From Ga0077555 sp964500805 (GTDB lineage: Bacteria; Pseudomonadota; Alphaproteobacteria; Rhizobiales; Hyphomicrobiaceae), in assembly GCA_964500805.1 (NCBI GenBank), contig CAZCQH010000007.1, forward strand, positions 1 through 64,000: 64,000 nucleotides of DNA. Direction: 5' to 3'. The notes under the pieces were generated by a model. That model did no database searches. It was not told the origin of the DNA and saw nothing but the letters and a program-made list of their open reading frames with translations. Both the position numbers and the translations under genes were made by a program. Below are positions 15,754-23,397 of this stretch, in pieces. The first letter of the stretch is position 1. Each line of letters starts with the position of its first letter.

Positions 15754-17817
15754 TCAGTGCAACAGCCCGCCGAGCACATCTGCGTGACCGCTGTGACTCG
15801 AGCCATAATGCTCGCCTCCGTTTCCAGAGCCGGAGTTGTCGTCACTCTCGCTGAGAGCCGCCAGGACACCGATGAGGCTGTCGTCTCCGGAACCAGGGCC
15901 TGAGTTGCCTCGCTCGTCATCGCCCTCGCCGTCCGACTCGACGATGAGGTTGGCTTGCACGAGGAACGACTCCTCGTAGGCCGTTCCGCCCAGGAACTGG
16001 TAGGCGGACTGGCTCTCGAGATCGAAAATCAAAGCGGCATTCGTAGCGGTATTGCCTGCGGCCGATGCGGTCTGCTCGAGATCGCTGTTGCCGCCATCCT
16101 GCTCGATCGAGTCGATGTCGGCAATGATATTGGTCTGCAACAGGATGTTGTACGCATAGTAGTCGCCGCTGATGAAGAGCGCCTCGAAGGTATCGTTGCC
16201 GTTGCCCGGCAGACCGATAGTCCAGGTGTAGTCGAGCGTTGTCGATTTGTCGGCGATGGCATCGGCGAGAGCTTCGGCGTTGCCGCTGAGCGGCACGTGT
16301 GTATTGCCGCCGATCCCGATGATGGCCGCATCGTTGCTCAGGCGATTGCCGGAGCCGGTAACGTCTGCATTCGCGTCGGACTGCGTGATCTCGTTCGCAT
16401 CGAGCGCGATGTTGAATTGGAAGATCGCGTTGTACTTGTAGAAGTTGCCGTCGATAATGATCAGATCGTAGGTCTTGCCGAGCTCCACGAGATTTAGGAC
16501 GTTGATCTGGTCGTTCTCACCGAGTGTGTAGATGCTGTGCGCCTGGACTTGGGTCGACTGACTGAGATCATTGTCGAGCAAGTAGTTGCGCTGAATGAGC
16601 GACGTGATGTCGATCAGATCGCCGCTGATATAGTCCACGTGCCAGTTCGCAGCACCCGGTATGCCCGCGGCGATGTTGCCGTAGAGAAGACCGGGATCGG
16701 CGACGAATGACGCCTCGTTGCCTGTCCGCCCGCTGTGATTGCTGTCGATAACGGCGTCTATGATGTCTTGCTGGCTCGGCAGATTTCCGTCCGTTTCCGC
16801 CAAGACGTTGATTTGCACGATGACATTGCGTTCGTAGTAGTCACCGAGAATGATGCGCGAGCCATCGGCGTCAGTGAGGTCATAGAGCGCCGCGACATTG
16901 GCGAGCTCGTTGTTGCCGGCGGATACGATCTGCGCCGCGCCGCCCGTCGGGCCGAACGCAAGGCCTTCGGCCGGCACAGGCACTGGCTGCGGCTCGAAAG
17001 GAGCGCCGCGATCGCCGTCAAGATCCACCTCATCGAGCACGCTCTCTGCGATCTCCTTGAGGTCGGCAGATTGCTCTCGCTGTGACTGGCCAGTATCGGA
17101 GACACGCCCGCCGTCGACGTAGGTTCCATTATGAGGAACAGCTACAGCCTGCCCCGGTGTGCCTTTGGATAGTGTCAGCTGAAGCTCGAGCCCGTCACCC
17201 GAGTGAAGTTGATCCTGCTCGAAGCCGCTCGGGCGCTCCCAGACGGGTCCAAGTCCGTCGGGCAATTGCGACAGTCCCAGCTCGACCAGATGATCGAGCG
17301 CTGAGCGCGATTCTGGCGCAAGCGGCAAATCATCGCTCGAGAGCAGCTGATCGGCGATGATGTCGCTGTCGAACAGCTCGTTCTTCTGCACGATGTCGAC
17401 CAGCCGTCCCGCCGACAGGCCGAACGTGTAGGTGACGGTCGGATTGATCGGCACCTGCGGCGACGGCTCGTAGGACAGATCGAGTGCCGCATCGATGAGC
17501 GGCTGCGGTGTCTCGAAGTCCAACTGCAACAGATCGATGCGAGGCTGCGCGAGCGGTTGCGGCCCTGCGATCGGGCCATCGTGTTTCACGCCTCGCTCGG
17601 GCGCATCTTCCTCCTCGGTCAATGGCAGGCGGCGAGGAGCGCCTCGTGCCGGGAGATCGACGTCCAGCTCTGTCGGCTTGTTGGCGCGGTCTGGCGAGTG
17701 GCCGCGCATGTCGTAGACCGGAGCACCCGAGTAGCGCGGCATGTCGATATTGAGCAACTGATCGAAGCGAAGGTATCCGAGAAAACGAGAGACCTCGTCA
17801 GCAACACGATGTGCCAT
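15754..17817 (-). CDS. Acidic repeat protein, candidate type I secretion substrate (QxN repeats)
   Basis: This 687-residue acidic protein is not assignable to a known family. Five related segments, each centred on a Q-x-N motif, lie at about 322-343 (GDYYERNVIVQINVLAETD), 396-417 (IQRNYLLDND), 454-475 (GNFYKYNAIFQFNIALDAN), 547-569 (GDYYAYNILLQTNIIADID) and 607-629 (VQANLIVESD). A weaker sixth occurs near 143-152 (VQKNELFDSD). They look like repeated beta-strand units. Single RTX-like elements (GNGNDTF near 538, GSGDDSL near 642) occur, but no RTX array. There is no N-terminal signal peptide. The C-terminus is Gly/Ser/His/Asp-rich and ends HADVLGGLLH. Position directly before the type I ABC gene makes export by that system likely (inference). 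Confidence 0.8.
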   Translation of the reverse strand: MAHRVADEVSRFLGYLRFDQLLNIDMPRYSGAPVYDMRGHSPDRANKPTELDVDLPARGAPRRLPLTEEEDAPERGVKHDGPIAGPQPLAQPRIDLLQLDFETPQPLIDAALDLSYEPSPQVPINPTVTYTFGLSAGRLVDIVQKNELFDSDIIADQLLSSDDLPLAPESRSALDHLVELGLSQLPDGLGPVWERPSGFEQDQLHSGDGLELQLTLSKGTPGQAVAVPHNGTYVDGGRVSDTGQSQREQSADLKEIAESVLDEVDLDGDRGAPFEPQPVPVPAEGLAFGPTGGAAQIVSAGNNELANVAALYDLTDADGSRIILGDYYERNVIVQINVLAETDGNLPSQQDIIDAVIDSNHSGRTGNEASFVADPGLLYGNIAAGIPGAANWHVDYISGDLIDITSLIQRNYLLDNDLSQSTQVQAHSIYTLGENDQINVLNLVELGKTYDLIIIDGNFYKYNAIFQFNIALDANEITQSDANADVTGSGNRLSNDAAIIGIGGNTHVPLSGNAEALADAIADKSTTLDYTWTIGLPGNGNDTFEALFISGDYYAYNILLQTNIIADIDSIEQDGGNSDLEQTASAAGNTATNAALIFDLESQSAYQFLGGTAYEESFLVQANLIVESDGEGDDERGNSGPGSGDDSLIGVLAALSESDDNSGSGNGGEHYGSSHSGHADVLGGLLH

Positions 17818-17892
17818 AGTACTGCCCCGTACCTGAAATGGCGAAATGCGACTCGCACGGCAAAGGCTGCCGGTCGGGCAATTGTGGGGTTC

Positions 17893-17917
17893 GCCCCCCG
17901 GTCGATTACCGGGGGGC
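17893..17917 (-). other. Strong 10-bp GC-rich hairpin between the two repeat-protein genes
   Basis: GCCCCCCGGT (17893-17902) pairs perfectly with ACCGGGGGGC (17908-17917) around a five-base loop. In the direction of transcription it lies after the 540-residue gene and before the 687-residue gene. No U-run follows, so a partial (attenuating) or 3'-stabilising function is more likely than full termination. Such elements often make a substrate more abundant than its exporter. Confidence 0.7.
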
Positions 17918-17949
17918 GCCGCACGGCGACGGGAACCACCGTGCAGACA

Positions 17950-17965
17950 TGCCGCCGGGGCGGCA
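17950..17965 (-). other. Second small hairpin after the 540-residue gene
   Basis: TGCCGC (17950-17955) pairs with GCGGCA (17960-17965) across four bases, just after the stop codon of the 540-residue gene (17974). It precedes the stronger hairpin, so the message of the first gene would end in two adjacent stem-loops. Confidence 0.45.
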
Positions 17966-17973
17966 CGTGTCGC

Positions 17974-19596
17974 TTAGTGGCCGAGACCTATGTCATCGAC
18001 CACGGTGCTGTCGCCGCCGACAATCGTCGCCGACAGGTTGTTCACTTGCAGGTTCGCGCCGACGACGATGTTCGACGTGAAGGCCTCGGCGGAGGCCAGC
18101 GCATCAGCGGTCGCCGATGTCGCGCCGAGGATCGAGCCGCTGCCGCCGTTGCTGTTGGCAACGCCGTGACCGTTGATCGAGCCGATGCCGGAGCCGGCCG
18201 TGGCATCGCCACCTGTGGCCATCACGCTCTGGAACGGGCCGTTCCAGCCCGCGCCCTGGTAGGTGACGCTGGTGCCGTACACGGTGTCCTGATCCACCAG
18301 ATCGTTGGTCTGGTTGATGTCGAACGCCATGTCGTTGCCGGGCCCGTTGAACGAGTTCGCGATCGCGTCCATGTCGAGGTTGAAATCATCCATGTTCAGG
18401 TCGCCCTTCACATTGATGAGATCGCTCGTGTCTAGATCGTTGAGGTCGTCTTCCAAGGTAACCGTGGAGTCCTTGATGGCGAGGCCGCCACCATAGCCGT
18501 CGTGTCCGCCGCCCGCGCCACCGTGGTCACCGGAACCCGGGTGATAGCCCTTGATGTCGCCACCGTTGAGCTCATCGCCACCGACAACCTTGAGCGTTGC
18601 GAAGTTGGCCTGCTGATTGCCGCCGGCCATGATCGACGACGTGAAGGCTTCCGCCGATGCAACGCCATCCGCCGAAGCCGAAGCATCGCCACCGACGGTG
18701 CCATCGCCTTCGTTGTCGCTGTTTGTGTTGTGGAGGTCTGCAGTTCCGATGCCGTCGCCAGCAGCCGATGTACCTCCGGTACCTTCCACGGTTTGGAATG
18801 CCTCGGCAGGGGCTGAGAGCGTTAGATTGGCAGTCAACGCAGCAGCAGACGAGGCCGCGGCGCTCCACCAGTACGAGCCCGAACCCGATGCGTGTTCCTC
18901 GTGCTTCGGCTTGAACCAGTCCTTATAGCCGCTGCCGTACTCCTTGTCGTACTCCCAATCGTGCTTGCCGCCACCTTTGGCCTCGTACTCAGACTTATGC
19001 TTTGCTTCGAGCGAGGCATCGACATTGGGCTTCTGCTTGTTGTTGTAGGAGACCTGCGTGCTCTTGACTTCGTCGTTGTCGACAAGCTCGTTCGACTGAT
19101 TGACGCTGACGTAGCTGTCATTGCCCGCGCCGTTGAACGAGTCGCCGATTGCCGTCAGGTCGAGATTGAAGTCATCCATATTCAACGTAGCGCCTGACGC
19201 GACATTGATTAGGTTCGACGTGTCGAGATCATTGACATCCAAATCTGACGTTACATAGGAATTGTCGATGATGCTGCTGGCCTTCACGTCGACCTCGACA
19301 TTCCACGTGGAAATGTCGATGTCCTTCTTCATGTCCTCCGTGAAGACGATCTCGGTCTTCTTGTAGTCCTCTTCCTTGCTGTAGCTCTTCTCGTCGCGGT
19401 GGATCTTCTCATCGATGTCCACCTTGACGTAGACTGGCTTATACGGAGCGTTGATGTTCAGGTTGTAAGTGTCGGTCCGCTCCGACTTGTCGATATCAAT
19501 ATCTTTGTCGGTCGTGTTGACGTTGAGATCGATATCCTGCTTCACCGTTGCGTCGAGAATAAGCTTGTCGGTTTCCGATTGATTGCCGTATGACAT
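17974..19596 (-). CDS. Duplicated-module repeat protein, candidate type I secretion substrate
   Basis: This 540-residue protein begins MSYGNQSETDKLILDATVKQ; AGGAG precedes the ATG. The N-terminal ~110 residues are rich in Asp/Lys with alternating hydrophobics. Two copies of one module follow, at about 122-342 and 386-533. Each contains NDLDTS(N/D)LINV, NMDDFNLD, SFNG(A/P)GND, NQ(S/T)N(E/D)LVD, a Gly-rich (T)GG(T/D) segment, ASAEAFTS and VVGGD/IVGGD. The modules are separated by charged (KHKSEYEAKGGGKHDWEYDK) and Gly/His-rich spacers. Each module has one RTX-like GxGND. The protein has no signal peptide, no cysteine, and ends STVVDDIGLGH. It is first in the T1SS operon and shares the Q-x-N motif with its neighbour. 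Function is unknown; an extracellular structural or adhesive protein is plausible. Confidence 0.8.
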   Translation of the reverse strand: MSYGNQSETDKLILDATVKQDIDLNVNTTDKDIDIDKSERTDTYNLNINAPYKPVYVKVDIDEKIHRDEKSYSKEEDYKKTEIVFTEDMKKDIDISTWNVEVDVKASSIIDNSYVTSDLDVNDLDTSNLINVASGATLNMDDFNLDLTAIGDSFNGAGNDSYVSVNQSNELVDNDEVKSTQVSYNNKQKPNVDASLEAKHKSEYEAKGGGKHDWEYDKEYGSGYKDWFKPKHEEHASGSGSYWWSAAASSAAALTANLTLSAPAEAFQTVEGTGGTSAAGDGIGTADLHNTNSDNEGDGTVGGDASASADGVASAEAFTSSIMAGGNQQANFATLKVVGGDELNGGDIKGYHPGSGDHGGAGGGHDGYGGGLAIKDSTVTLEDDLNDLDTSDLINVKGDLNMDDFNLDMDAIANSFNGPGNDMAFDINQTNDLVDQDTVYGTSVTYQGAGWNGPFQSVMATGGDATAGSGIGSINGHGVANSNGGSGSILGATSATADALASAEAFTSNIVVGANLQVNNLSATIVGGDSTVVDDIGLGH

Positions 19597-20241
19597 GATG
19601 GTCTCCTGCTCCGCCTGGATGTCCTCCAGCGGATTTCACATGACCACCGGCTTGCTGAAGCAAAAGCCAATCTTCTACGTTGGCGAATGCCACCGCGCAC
19701 CGGTAGGGGCTGAGATAAAGGCTTCCCGGGCGGATGTGGTGGGCACCGCATAAGCCAGCGACCAAATCACGTCCCACTCGGTCTCTATCAGCTATCAGTT
19801 TTGTCGGGCGCCTCCCTTGACCAAATAATGTGGTGGCAACTGCTACTCGCGCGGAGAGCAGGGGCAACTTGCGAAGGATGGGCGTTGTGTTCGATTGACG
19901 CTCGAATTACGCCGAGACATTGATGCGGGCGCTGTTGGAGACGGACTCGCATGGTATTGCGAGCCCAACAGCTGTTTGGGTCTACACTACTCCGCAGTAC
20001 GGCGGTCCCGGCCGCCTGTGGTCCAAAAGGTGACGCCAGTAATTCCCGTTGGCGTCGGTTCTCTAATCAATGACAAAAACAGTTTCACAATGAAACATGA
20101 AACAATCAATACGGACCAAGGTCTGATTCCAATTGATTAGAGGCATGACAACGATCGACAGTGCTGATCATCCGTGACGAACAGCGTGCCATTGTGAGAA
20201 GTTCAAGAGCGTGCTCACTAAGCACCCGCCATTCGCGAGTG
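19597..20241. other. Long intergenic region upstream of the T1SS cluster
   Basis: About 645 bases separate the divergent repeat-protein gene and HEPN-like gene, so it must hold both promoters. Its right half (20050-20160) is more AT-rich than its surroundings (for example AATCAATGACAAAAACAG), unlike the rest of the window. I found no tRNA, obvious operator or convincing ORF. Confidence 0.5.
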
Positions 20242-20799
20242 ATGGACATGAAAAGGAACATTCCAGCTATTCCAAATTTCAAAGAGATAGACGCGTTAGC
20301 TGCAAGCTCTGCTGCGCAACGCACGGAAGTACTCGCACTGATTGGAAATCTTGTCTTCACGTGGTCTAATAACGAAAGCATGTTCATCTACGTGCTCATG
20401 CTCCTTATGCGCGTCGACTTTGAAACCGCCGCCATCACATTCGTCTCGCTTAACACGACTCGTGCGCGCCTCGATCTCATTCGGCGCCTAGCAAAGACGC
20501 GATGCAAAGATCCCGCGGCGGTGCGCAAGCTCGAGAAGTTGATCGATCGCTTCAACGAGTGCACCAAAGTACGAAACGAGTTTAATCATTGTATTTATCA
20601 GCTAGATGCGACGGGGCGCATTACGCACACGAATGTGTTGCGTCTCATCGAGGACAAGAAGGGCGTGCGGTTCGCGGATCTCCGCGCCGTCGATCGCGAA
20701 CGACTTGACGAAGTCGCGGGCACCATTCGGAAATTGGCGGTACTCAACCGCGACATGTGGGCGTTTCTCGGTGAGCTTGAAAGTTCACACAGCAGCTGA
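20242..20799 (+). CDS. Uncharacterised helical protein with HEPN-like RxxxxH motif
   Basis: This protein of about 185 residues is predicted to be mostly helical. Conserved-looking stretches are NLVFTWSNNESMF (37-49), NTTRARLDLIRRLAK (71-85) and VRNEFNHCIYQLD (110-122). The last contains R111-x4-H116, the spacing of the catalytic motif of HEPN RNases found in toxins and abortive-infection proteins. I recall similar alphaproteobacterial hypothetical proteins with the same WSNNESMF...RNEFNH pattern, but the family has no function known to me and the motif alone is weak evidence. No antitoxin partner is adjacent. The start is uncertain: ATGs at 20242 and 20248 are both possible. It neighbours a recombinase remnant. 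Confidence 0.6.
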   Translation: MDMKRNIPAIPNFKEIDALAASSAAQRTEVLALIGNLVFTWSNNESMFIYVLMLLMRVDFETAAITFVSLNTTRARLDLIRRLAKTRCKDPAAVRKLEKLIDRFNECTKVRNEFNHCIYQLDATGRITHTNVLRLIEDKKGVRFADLRAVDRERLDEVAGTIRKLAVLNRDMWAFLGELESSHSS

Positions 20800-21333
20800 A
20801 CGAAAATGTAAGTCGGCTCGAGTCCGTCAAATGCACTACCGCTTCCTCGTGCATGTGCTCGCCCGCTTACTCTGCGGCAAGGTGCTGGCCACGGCAATCG
20901 CAAGACGCAATCGCCACAGCGCGCGAACTTCTAGCCGTGCCGAAGGCGGAACCGCGTTGCTCAAGGCCTTCGTGCCACCATCGTTACTTCAAGCTCGGAC
21001 CCATTCGGCACCACCGCCGTGTCCAACTGAACCGCTACGCCCCGCCTCAAACGCGCTCCCTACCTCTGCAGCGCCCTCGCATCTGTCCCTGCGATCTTAT
21101 CCGACGTGCTCCGCAGCGGATCATCATCAAGGTGCGTATAGTCCGCAGAGCGCTCGGTTGTCGCCGCACCTGGATGCCCGAGGAACTTATCCAAAATCGG
21201 CGCTTGCTGTAGACGCATGCCATAGCGGAAACCTCTGGCCGACAGGATTGAATGCGCAACCGATTGGAAGCATTTTGCCTAAATTGCTCTTGCGGCGGCC
21301 GACAGGAAGAGTGGGCATCGACTGCGTAGCAAC
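20800..21333. other. Region with no intact gene; holds a recombinase remnant
   Basis: Apart from the tyrosine-recombinase fragment at 21060-21257, I see no gene. The open frames in this stretch have no recognisable family content. It looks like decayed mobile DNA between the HEPN-like gene and the patatin-like gene. Confidence 0.5.
21060..21257 (-). pseudogene. C-terminal remnant of a tyrosine recombinase/phage integrase
   Basis: Reading the minus strand from 21257 to the TAG at 21060 gives 65 codons. They match the catalytic C-terminus of tyrosine recombinases: AHSILSARG (like RHSFAS), LDKFLGHPGAATTE (like the LGHxxxxTT motif) and YTHLDDDPLRSTSDKIAG (like YAHLADDPLR...). The invariant LGH histidine and the following YTHL tyrosine are recognisable, but the spacing between TT and Y is altered. 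No upstream catalytic Arg region is found in frame. It is a broken leftover of an integrated element. Confidence 0.75.
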
Positions 21334-22443
21334 TCAGAGCTTCTCTGCAATAGCCGCCTGATCGGATTCACGATGGGCGTCCACCCAGGTGGAGCTTGGC
21401 GACTGAGCTTTCAACGGTGACAAGAAGTGCGCCGCAAGATCTGCGCTCGAGCGCCGTCCAATGTCGGCGCGGTGCTTGGTGAGCCAACGATCTGTCTCGG
21501 CGCGGCCGGCCGAGAAGAGTGCGGCGATGATGGCCCGATCGGGACGGATCTTGGAATCGGCGGGCAATTCGAGCGTATGCTGCCCGGCTTCGACGAGATG
21601 AAATCGGTGGTTGGCGATCCGCTCGCTGCGCCCACGCGGTCGGCGCCAGCGGAGCGGCTGGCGGCGCTCCCGCGTGATGGCCTCGATCTCCGCGATATCG
21701 CGCAGCAACGGTTGCGTGAACGAGACACGGCTGACATTGGCTGCAATGTCGCGGACCGTTTTCGGCACGCCGGCTTTCTCGACCGGGTTCAGGGCGACGA
21801 GCAGCGTATCGCCGATGGGGCTCTCCGCGGCGAGAGTCGTGAGATCCGGGTTTGCCGAGTAGCCGCCGTCCCAGTAGGCGCGCCCGTCAATCTCGACGGC
21901 ATGATGCAGCGTTGGCAGGCAGGCGGACGCAAGGACGGCATCGACCGACACGTCCCGTCGGCGAAAGAGGCGTTTGCGGGCCGTCGCGACATCGGTCGCC
22001 GCGATCAGCAACTCGAGCTTGTCGAAGGCGCGCACGGCATCGAAATTGATGTGCGCTTCGATGAGCTTGCGCAGCGGGTCGAAGCCGAGCGGGTTGAAAT
22101 CGTAGGGTGAGAACAGCGCGGCGCCGATCTGGCCGATTGACGGCGAGCGCACGAGTCCCGAGAAGAACGGATTGAGCTTGGCGAGATCGGGAACGCCTGA
22201 GTCCTGCACCGCTTCCCAAACCGCCTTGAGCTTCGCGCGCGCGCCGGGCTGCCCGCCCTCGGCCAATCCTGATGCGAGCGCCACGGCGTTGACTGCTCCG
22301 GCACTGGTGCCAGAGAGCCAGCCCACCTCCAGCCGGTGCTCCTCCAGCAAACGGTCGAGTACGCCCCAGGTGAAGGCGCCGTGCGCGCCACCGCCCTGCA
22401 GCGCGAGATTGAGCGACAGTGTCTTATTGCCGAAACCGAACAC
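21334..22443 (-). CDS. Patatin-like phospholipase
   Basis: This 369-residue protein has all elements of the patatin/RssA catalytic dyad. They are the oxyanion-hole motif LQGGGAHGAFTWGVL (15-29), the nucleophile elbow GTSAGA with Ser47, and DGG with Asp192 in YWDGGYSANPD. The family hydrolyses acyl chains from phospholipids or other lipids. There is no signal peptide, so it is probably cytosolic or peripheral at the inner membrane. It starts 100 bases from the end of the cobalamin ABC ATPase gene in the same direction, so it might be read through from the B12 operon, though nothing links the functions. Confidence 0.9.
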   Translation of the reverse strand: MFGFGNKTLSLNLALQGGGAHGAFTWGVLDRLLEEHRLEVGWLSGTSAGAVNAVALASGLAEGGQPGARAKLKAVWEAVQDSGVPDLAKLNPFFSGLVRSPSIGQIGAALFSPYDFNPLGFDPLRKLIEAHINFDAVRAFDKLELLIAATDVATARKRLFRRRDVSVDAVLASACLPTLHHAVEIDGRAYWDGGYSANPDLTTLAAESPIGDTLLVALNPVEKAGVPKTVRDIAANVSRVSFTQPLLRDIAEIEAITRERRQPLRWRRPRGRSERIANHRFHLVEAGQHTLELPADSKIRPDRAIIAALFSAGRAETDRWLTKHRADIGRRSSADLAAHFLSPLKAQSPSSTWVDAHRESDQAAIAEKL

Positions 22444-22542
22444 GATGCTTGGGCCCCGCTATTGCCGTCAGCTCTGGTTCAGCCGCTCATTCGTCCGCGT
22501 TCCCGCATCTGGACGCGTTGCACTGAGCCTGTTGGCGCGACG

Positions 22543-23397
22543 TCAGCTGCGCCGCATTTCATTCGGCAGTGACATCGGCACGACAACCGGCGCATTGTCA
22601 ATTCGACCGACCGCCATCGTAACGCCGAACACCGTGCCAAGTTGCGCAGGCGCCAGAATTTCCGCAACTGGTCCGCTTGCTACCACACGCCCCGTCGAGA
22701 TCAGCACGGCATCGTGGCAGAAGCGAGCCGCGAGCGTCAGATCGTGGGTGGCAAGCGCAATTGCGCGGCCATCAGCCGCAAGCCGCTGCAAAACAGCGGC
22801 CAGCTCGAGCCCATGGGCAGGATCCAGGCCGGCGGTCGGCTCGTCGGCGAGGATGATCGGCGCTTCTTGCGCGAGCGCACGAGCGAAGAGCACGCGAGCT
22901 CGCTCGCCGCCGGAAATCGAATCGACCCTCCGGTCGGCGAGTGCGGCGATGTCCATGGCCTGCATGGCGCGCTCGACGGCGGCACCATCGATTGGCGACA
23001 GGCGGCCGAGCGCGCCACCGTGCGGGAGCCGTCCGAGCGCAACGACGGACTGCACGGAGAGTGGCCAGTGAACGACGCGCTCCTGCGGCAGATAGGCGAT
23101 GGCGCGGGCAGCGACCTCAGCGCCGAGACTGGCGAGTCCTCGTCCGTCGATGGTGACGGTTCCGAGATCCGGCGTGATCAGGCCGGCAAGGGCGCGCAGC
23201 AGCGTCGACTTTCCGGCGCCGTTCGGGCCGATGACCGCCGTGATGCGCCCGGGCGCGATGACCGCATTGACCGAGTGCAAGACCGGGCGCCCTCTGAGGC
23301 GCACATCGATGCGGTGCGCTTCGAGCGTCACGCGTGCCTCGAGACGCGGGAACGAGGTGTTGTTGCTGGATTGCAGCGGCACTGACGTCGTCGTCAT
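22543..23397 (-). CDS. Cobalamin/iron-siderophore-type ABC transporter ATP-binding protein
   Basis: This 284-residue ABC ATPase has Walker A GPNGAGKST (57-65), Q-loop YLPQERV, signature SGGER (162-166) and Walker B IILADEP (181-187). The FecE/BtuD/HmuV subgroup is indicated by pairing with a FecCD-type permease. Its ATG overlaps the permease stop codon by four bases (ATGA), and it is the last gene of the riboswitch-controlled operon, so vitamin B12 import is the most likely role. The sequence alone would not exclude haem or ferric siderophore. Confidence 0.92.
   Translation of the reverse strand: MTTTSVPLQSSNNTSFPRLEARVTLEAHRIDVRLRGRPVLHSVNAVIAPGRITAVIGPNGAGKSTLLRALAGLITPDLGTVTIDGRGLASLGAEVAARAIAYLPQERVVHWPLSVQSVVALGRLPHGGALGRLSPIDGAAVERAMQAMDIAALADRRVDSISGGERARVLFARALAQEAPIILADEPTAGLDPAHGLELAAVLQRLAADGRAIALATHDLTLAARFCHDAVLISTGRVVASGPVAEILAPAQLGTVFGVTMAVGRIDNAPVVVPMSLPNEMRRS

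Noticed and set aside
15754..19596. Classical RTX toxin genes
   Set aside because: Only isolated GxGND/GxGDD elements occur and there is no tandem nonapeptide array, so I describe them as non-RTX candidate substrates.
21200..21333. attR-like copy of the tRNA-Thr 3' end
   Set aside because: No match to the T-arm/acceptor sequence of the tRNA was seen near the recombinase remnant.
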